Source: DASTHS01 sp035718085
GTDB lineage: Bacteria > Actinomycetota > Acidimicrobiia > Acidimicrobiales > Palsa-688
DNA length: 5,400 nucleotides
Assembly: GCA_035718085.1 (NCBI GenBank)
Contig: DASTHS010000197.1
Span: 1 to 5,400, forward strand
Direction: 5' to 3'
The translations under genes and the position numbers were made by a program. Shown here one piece after another: positions 1 through 5,400 of this stretch (within the stretch, counting starts at the first letter, position 1; every line of letters starts with the position of its first letter). Under the pieces are notes generated by a model. The model was not told the origin of the DNA, made no database searches, and saw only the letters and a program-made list of their open reading frames with translations.

Positions 1-1327
<1,327 letters not shown>

Positions 1328-1333
1328 GACGTG

Positions 1334-1340
1334 CTCCTCC
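1334..1340 (-). promoter_or_regulatory. Shine-Dalgarno sequence of the poly-HAMP kinase
   Basis: The minus strand reads GGAGGAG, then a 6-nt spacer, then ATG at 1327. This is close to the ideal anti-Shine-Dalgarno complement at good spacing. It decides the start at 1327, just upstream of the recognisable N-terminal HAMP region. Confidence 0.75.
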
Positions 1341-1443
1341 GCTGGTGATCGCCGGGCCCCGGGCACGTCGGGACGGCGGTCGAGAAGCTATCCGCCGGGC
1401 CCCGGCCACGGGTCGATGCGCGGCCGGGCCGCCAGCCTGGACA

Positions 1444-1459
1444 CGCCGGCCGGCCGGCG
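1444..1459 (-). terminator. Possible hairpin terminator or 3'-end stabiliser after gltD
   Basis: CGCCGGCCGGCCGGCG is a perfect 16-nt palindrome beginning 2 nt after the gltD stop codon. In RNA it could fold into a very stable stem of about 6 bp with a 4-nt loop. No U-tract follows, so it is not a classical intrinsic terminator. U-less hairpins downstream of genes have been proposed to end transcripts in high-GC actinobacteria. It could also be a chance product of CCGG-rich sequence. Confidence 0.3.
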
Positions 1460-1461
1460 CG

Positions 1462-2910
1462 TCAGGCGAACGACAGCGGCTGGGGCAGCAGCGAGCTCCC
1501 GGCCAGGAACCGGTCGACCGCCGCCGCGCAGGTGCGGCCCTCGGCGATGGCCCACACGATCAGCGACTGGCCCCGGCCGGCGTCACCGCACACGAACACC
1601 CCGTCGACGTCGGTGGCGCCCCCGGCGTCGCGGGCGATGGTGCCGCGGGGGGTCATGGAGACGCCCAACTGCTCGGCGAGCGCCCGCTCGGGCCCGGAGA
1701 ACCCGAGGGCCAGCAGCACCAGCTCGCACGGCAGCTCGAAGTCGGAGCCCTCGACCCTGTCGAAGGTGGGCCGGCCGTCGGCGGCGGTGCCCACCTTGAC
1801 CTCGTGCGCCTGCAACGCCCGCACGTGCCCGGCGTCGTCGCCGAGGAAGGCCTCGGTGTTGACCGCGAACACCCGCTCGCCGCCCTCCTCGTGCGCCGAA
1901 GAGGTGCGGAACACCAGCGGCCACGTCGGCCACGGCGTCGTCGCCGCCCGGGTGTCGGGGGGCCTCGGCATGATCTCGAACTGGTGCACGCTCGCCGCCC
2001 CCTGGCGGTGGGCGGTGCCCAGGCAGTCGGCGCCGGTGTCGCCGCCCCCGATGATCACCACGTGCTTGCCCGCGGCGGTGATGGCCACGTCGTCGGCGTC
2101 GCCGACCGCGAAGCGGTTGGCCGGGGGGAGGTAGTCCATCGCCTGGTGGATGCCCGCCAGGTCGCGACCCGGGAGGGCGAGGTCGCGGGGGACCGTCGCC
2201 CCGACGGCGAGCACCACGGCGTCGAAGCGGTCGCGCAGCTGGTCGACGGAGAGGTCGACGCCGACCTCGACGCTGCAGGCGAACTGGGTGCCCTCGGCGC
2301 GCATCTGCGCCAGACGGCGGTCGAGGATGCGCTTCTCCATCTTGAACTCGGGGATGCCGTAGCGCAGCAGGCCCCCAGGGCGGTCGGCCCGCTCGAAGAC
2401 GGTGACGCGGTGGCCGGCGCGGGTGAGCTGCTGGGCGGCGGCCAGGCCGGCGGGCCCGGAGCCGACCACGGCGACCGACCTGCCGGTGGGTGACTCGGCG
2501 ACGACCGGCTTCACCCACTCCTCGTCCCAGGCCCGGTCGATGATGGTGACCTCGACCTGCTTGATGGTCACCGGGTCGGCGTTGATGCCGAGCACGCAGG
2601 CGGCCTCGCAGGGTGCGGGGCAGAGCCGGCCGGTGAACTCCGGGAAGTTGTTGGTGGCGTGCAGCCGCTCGATCGCGGAGCGCCACTGGTCGCGGTAGGT
2701 GAGGTCGTTCCAGTCGGGGATCAGGTTGCCGAGCGGGCAGCCGTCGTTGCAGAACGGGATGCCGCAGTCCATGCACCGGCTGGCCTGCACCTGCAGCGCC
2801 TCGGTCGGGAACGGCTCGTAGACCTCGTGCCAGTCACGCAGCCGCACCGGCACCGGCCGGCGGGTCGGCAGCTGGCGCGGGTGGCGCAGGAAGCCGGTCG
2901 GGTCACCCAT
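1462..2910 (-). CDS. gltD: Glutamate synthase (NADPH) small subunit, complete
   Basis: This 482-residue protein is the beta subunit of GOGAT. It oxidises NADPH on FAD and passes electrons through iron-sulphur clusters to GltB. The N-terminal ferredoxin-like region carries the family cysteines: C46, C49, C54 and C58 (CMDCGIPFCNDGC), then C97, C101 and C105 (CPAPCEAAC). The FAD dinucleotide fold has GSGPAG at 150-155. The NADPH fold has IIGGGDTGADC at 286-296. The C-terminal FAD-contact motif VFVCGDAGRGQS lies at about 438-449. The length fits the family and no frameshift or missing key residue is seen. ATG 2910 is preferred because it gives the standard N-terminus, with GFLRHPR leading into the Cys motif. 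The longer upstream frame is antisense-quality sequence inside gltB. The start overlaps the gltB stop by 8 nt (ATGGGTGA) and has only a weak GGCGGCGG element upstream, so translation is probably coupled to gltB. The protein ends LSFA at TGA 1462-1464. Confidence 0.97.
   Translation of the reverse strand: MGDPTGFLRHPRQLPTRRPVPVRLRDWHEVYEPFPTEALQVQASRCMDCGIPFCNDGCPLGNLIPDWNDLTYRDQWRSAIERLHATNNFPEFTGRLCPAPCEAACVLGINADPVTIKQVEVTIIDRAWDEEWVKPVVAESPTGRSVAVVGSGPAGLAAAQQLTRAGHRVTVFERADRPGGLLRYGIPEFKMEKRILDRRLAQMRAEGTQFACSVEVGVDLSVDQLRDRFDAVVLAVGATVPRDLALPGRDLAGIHQAMDYLPPANRFAVGDADDVAITAAGKHVVIIGGGDTGADCLGTAHRQGAASVHQFEIMPRPPDTRAATTPWPTWPLVFRTSSAHEEGGERVFAVNTEAFLGDDAGHVRALQAHEVKVGTAADGRPTFDRVEGSDFELPCELVLLALGFSGPERALAEQLGVSMTPRGTIARDAGGATDVDGVFVCGDAGRGQSLIVWAIAEGRTCAAAVDRFLAGSSLLPQPLSFA
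2903..2910 (-). promoter_or_regulatory. gltB stop / gltD start overlap (translational coupling)
   Basis: The minus strand reads ATGGGTGA. ATG starts gltD, and TGA in another frame ends gltB after MAAAHG. With no strong Shine-Dalgarno before this ATG, ribosomes finishing gltB probably reinitiate on gltD, which would help keep the subunits near equal amounts. The overlap is directly visible; the coupling is inferred. Confidence 0.75.
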
Positions 2911-5400
2911 GTGCCGCCGCCATGATCGCTTCGTCCACCGGACGTCCTTCCTCCTCGGCGCGGCGGGCCGCTTCGAGCACCCGCTTGTAGTCGCGGGGCA
3001 TGACCTTCTTGAACTGCTCGGGGTGCCAGTCGGCGAGCAGGCGCTCGGCGACGGCGGAGCCGGTCTCGGCGAGGTGCCGGACGACCAGGTCGTGGACGAA
3101 GGCGGCGTCGTCGGCGTCGAGCGGCTCGAGGTCGACCATCTCGGTGTTGAGGCGGCCGGCGAAGCTGCCGTCCGCGTCGAGCACGTAGGCGATGCCGCCG
3201 GACATGCCCGCACCGAAGTTGCGGCCGGTGGCCCCGAGCACCAGCACGCGGCCGCCGGTCATGTATTCGCAGCCGTGGTCGCCGATGCCCTCGACCACCG
3301 CGGTGGCGCCGGAGTTGCGCACGCAGAAGCGCTCGCCGACCACCCCACGGAGGAACAGCTCGCCCGCCGTGGCCCCGTAGAGCACCACGTTGCCGGCGAT
3401 GACGTTGTGCTCGGCGACGAACCCTTCGGGGACGTCGGGGGAGGGCCGGACCACGACCCGGCCGCCGGAGAGGCCCTTGCCGACGTAGTCGTTGGCGTCG
3501 CCCTCCAGGCGCAGCGTGACCCCGCAGGGGAGGAAGGCGCCGAGCGACTGGCCGGCCGAGCCGGTGAGGTCGACCTCGATGGTGCCGTCGGGCAGGCCCG
3601 CCCCGCCGTAGCGGCGCGTGACCTCCGCCCCGAGGAGCGTGCCGACGCTGCGGTCGACGTTGCGCACGGCGACGGCGATGCGCACCGCCTGGGCGTCGTC
3701 GAGCGCCGGGGCCGCCTGGGCGATGAGGCGCCGGTCGAGCACCGACCCGAGGCCGTGGTCCTGGCTGGTCAGGCACCGGCGCGCTTCCCCCACCCCCGGC
3801 TCGGGGACGTCGAGGATCGGTGCCAGGTCGAGCCCCACCGCCTTCCAGTGGTCGACCGCGGCCGTCGTGTCGAGCAGCTCGGGGTGGCCGATCACCTCCT
3901 CGAGGCTGCGGAAGCCGAGCGACGCCAGCAGCTCGCGGACCTCCTCGGCGATGTACTCGAAGAAGGTGACCACGAACTCGGGGCGGCCGCTGAAGCGCTT
4001 GCGCAGCTCCGGGTTCTGGGTGGCGATCCCGACCGGGCAGGTGTCGAGGTGGCAGACGCGCATCATCACGCACCCGCTCACCACCAGCGGCGCGGTGGCG
4101 AACCCGTACTCCTCGGCGCCGAGCAGCGCGGCGACGAGCACGTCGCGGCCGGTCTTCAGCTGCCCGTCGACCTGCACGACGATGCGGTCGCGCAGCCGGT
4201 TGGCCACGAGGGTCTGCTGGGTCTCGGCCAGGCCGAGCTCCCACGGCGCGCCGGCGTGCTTGAGGCTGTTGAGCGGCGACGCCCCGGTGCCCCCGTCGTG
4301 GCCGGAGATCAGCACCACGTCGGCGTGGGCCTTGCTCACGCCGGCGGCCACGGTGCCGACGCCCACCTGGGCGACGAGCTTGACGTGGATGCGCGCCGCG
4401 TCGTTGGCGTTCTTCAGGTCGTAGATGAGCTGGGCGAGGTCTTCGATCGAGTAGATGTCGTGGTGCGGTGGCGGGGAGATGAGCCCCACACCCGGCGTCG
4501 AGTAGCGGGTCCGGGCGATCCAGGGCCACACCTTGCCGCCGGGCAGCTGGCCGCCCTCGCCGGGCTTGGCACCCTGCGCCATCTTGATCTGGATGTCGTC
4601 GGCGTTGACCAGGTACTCGCTGGTCACCCCGAAACGGCCCGACGCCACCTGCTTGACCCGGCTGCGGCGCAGGTCGCCGTTCGGGTCGGGGGTGAAGCGG
4701 TCGGGGTCTTCGCCGCCCTCACCGGTGTTCGACCGGCCGCCGATGCGGTTCATGGCGATGGCCAGGGTCTCGTGGGCCTCCGCCGAGATCGACCCGTAGC
4801 TCATGGCGCCGGTGTTGAACCGGGCCATGATCGCCGAGGCCGGCTCCACCTCGTCGATGCTGATCGGGGCGCGGCCGAGCTCGCCGGGGTCTCGGAGGCG
4901 CAGCAGCCCGCGCAGGGTGGCCAGGCGGCTCGCCTGGTCGTCGACCGCGCGCGTGTACTCCTTGAAGATCTTGAACTGCTTGGTGCGCGTGGCGTGCTGG
5001 AGCTTGTGCACCGTCGTCGGGTTGAACAGGTGGTACTCGCCCTCGCGGCGCCACTGGTACTCGCCGCCGACGGGGAGCTCGCGGTGGGCGAGCTCGCTGG
5101 GCCGGTCGGGCCACGCCACCAGGTGGCGGGCCAGCACCTCGCGGGCGATCCCGTCGAGGCCGATGCCGCCGATGCGGCTCACCGTGCCGGCGAAGTAGCG
5201 GTCGACCACCTCGGGGGCGAGGCCGATGGCCTCGAACACCTGCGCGCCGGTGTAGCTGGCGACCGTCGAGATCCCCATCTTCGACATGATCTTGAGGACG
5301 CCCTTGGTGCAGGCCTTCAGGTAGTTCCGGCTGGCCTGGCGGAACGTCGGGCCGGTGATCACCCCGTGCTGCAGCAGGTCCTGGATGCCGTCGAAGGCCA
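2903..5400 (-). CDS. gltB: Glutamate synthase (NADPH) large subunit, C-terminal 831 residues (5' end outside window)
   Basis: This is the alpha subunit of GOGAT, which converts glutamine plus 2-oxoglutarate to two glutamates in ammonia assimilation. Numbering is from the first full codon at 5398. The fragment opens with the end of the central domain (DGIQDLLQHGVITGPTFR), followed by KGVLKIMSKMGISTVASYTG at about 32-51. The FMN/2-oxoglutarate synthase domain spans roughly 130-500, with FNTGAMSYGSIS at 194-205, PGEGGQLPG at 279-287, LISPPPHHDIYSIEDLAQLI at 306-325 and SGHDGGTGASP at 365-375. The 3Fe-4S cysteines are C443, C449 and C454 (codons at 4070-4072, 4052-4054 and 4037-4039), with the usual C-x5-C-x4-C spacing. 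The GXGXG beta-helix domain lies at about 610-742 (LRLEGDANDYVGKG, HGCEYMTGG, NFGAGMSGG). The tail KKVMPRDYKRVLEAAR is typical. The frame is open to the window edge, so the GTG at 5362 is an internal valine and not the start. The amidotransferase domain with its N-terminal Cys lies beyond the window. Full-length family members are about 1500 residues. Confidence 0.97.
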   Translation of the reverse strand, partial: AFDGIQDLLQHGVITGPTFRQASRNYLKACTKGVLKIMSKMGISTVASYTGAQVFEAIGLAPEVVDRYFAGTVSRIGGIGLDGIAREVLARHLVAWPDRPSELAHRELPVGGEYQWRREGEYHLFNPTTVHKLQHATRTKQFKIFKEYTRAVDDQASRLATLRGLLRLRDPGELGRAPISIDEVEPASAIMARFNTGAMSYGSISAEAHETLAIAMNRIGGRSNTGEGGEDPDRFTPDPNGDLRRSRVKQVASGRFGVTSEYLVNADDIQIKMAQGAKPGEGGQLPGGKVWPWIARTRYSTPGVGLISPPPHHDIYSIEDLAQLIYDLKNANDAARIHVKLVAQVGVGTVAAGVSKAHADVVLISGHDGGTGASPLNSLKHAGAPWELGLAETQQTLVANRLRDRIVVQVDGQLKTGRDVLVAALLGAEEYGFATAPLVVSGCVMMRVCHLDTCPVGIATQNPELRKRFSGRPEFVVTFFEYIAEEVRELLASLGFRSLEEVIGHPELLDTTAAVDHWKAVGLDLAPILDVPEPGVGEARRCLTSQDHGLGSVLDRRLIAQAAPALDDAQAVRIAVAVRNVDRSVGTLLGAEVTRRYGGAGLPDGTIEVDLTGSAGQSLGAFLPCGVTLRLEGDANDYVGKGLSGGRVVVRPSPDVPEGFVAEHNVIAGNVVLYGATAGELFLRGVVGERFCVRNSGATAVVEGIGDHGCEYMTGGRVLVLGATGRNFGAGMSGGIAYVLDADGSFAGRLNTEMVDLEPLDADDAAFVHDLVVRHLAETGSAVAERLLADWHPEQFKKVMPRDYKRVLEAARRAEEEGRPVDEAIMAAAHG

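Larger units (their letters stand above)
1328..1461. other. Intergenic region between gltD and the poly-HAMP kinase
   Basis: This 134-nt spacer separates the gltD stop from the kinase start, both on the minus strand. It is extremely GC-rich. It holds a 16-nt palindrome (1444-1459), two copies of CGCCGGGCCCCGG (1350-1362 and 1393-1405) and the kinase Shine-Dalgarno. The minus strand has one weak TANNNT-type -10 candidate, TAGCTT at 1385-1390, without a matching -35 at normal spacing. The kinase may have its own promoter here or be read through from gltBD; the sequence does not decide. I see no open reading frame that deserves a gene call in this stretch. Confidence 0.6.

Noticed and set aside
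1385..1416. Promoter for the kinase: TAGCTT as -10 with TCGACC as -35
   Set aside because: The spacing is 20 nt and the -35 match is poor. One TANNNT match alone is too likely by chance to call.
1345..2493. 382-codon plus-strand frame opposite gltD
   Set aside because: It is antisense to a fully conserved GltD and has shadow composition with no ribosome site or motif of its own.
2911..3213. N-terminal extension of gltD by 101 codons
   Set aside because: The extra residues are Ser/Thr/Pro/Arg-rich and overlap the conserved gltB C-terminus in another frame. GltD family proteins start close to ATG 2910.
2721..4529. 602-codon minus-strand frame inside gltB
   Set aside because: It is a shifted frame of gltB, Arg/Pro/Gly-rich with no domains, while the gltB frame carries intact cofactor motifs throughout.
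2903..5400. Frameshift or lost active-site residues in gltB or gltD
   Set aside because: Both frames read through without interruption. The cluster cysteines and the FMN, FAD and NADPH motifs are all present, so both look like ordinary functional genes.

Overview
This 5.4 kb window is very GC-rich, with codons ending mostly in G or C, and its proteins look actinobacterial. The glutamate synthase subunits and the poly-HAMP kinase both fit a high-GC Actinomycetota genome. I cannot place it more precisely from the sequence alone.

Layout. From the right edge to about 2.9 kb, on the minus strand, lies the C-terminal half of gltB, the large subunit of NADPH-dependent glutamate synthase. Its N-terminal part, including the glutamine amidotransferase domain, is outside the window. 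gltD, the small subunit, follows with an 8-nt overlap and is complete (1462-2910). A 134-nt GC-rich gap holds a 16-nt perfect palindrome just after the gltD stop and a good Shine-Dalgarno sequence at its far end. Next, still on the minus strand, a cytoplasmic poly-HAMP sensor kinase gene starts at 1327. Its reading frame is intact for about 330 codons, covering a divergent N-terminal HAMP region and the first tandem repeats.

Near 331-342 the coding sense flips. The first ~341 nt encode another piece of a poly-HAMP array on the plus strand. The two pieces meet head-on at the same codon of the repeat, so positions 1-336 and 337-672 form a long imperfect inverted repeat. Neither piece reaches the GAF, histidine kinase or receiver domains expected in this family. 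I read this as a fold-back misjoin (assembly or amplification chimera) within a repetitive gene. A real rearrangement is possible but less likely. Long open frames crossing the junction are artefacts.

Function. GltB and GltD together form GOGAT, which makes two glutamates from glutamine and 2-oxoglutarate using NADPH, the second half of the GS-GOGAT ammonia assimilation route. The downstream kinase is probably a separate signalling gene. A regulatory link to nitrogen status is speculation based only on adjacency. I found no mobile element, tRNA, rRNA or CRISPR array, and no convincing new biological system. The strongest anomaly is the inverted junction in the HAMP array.
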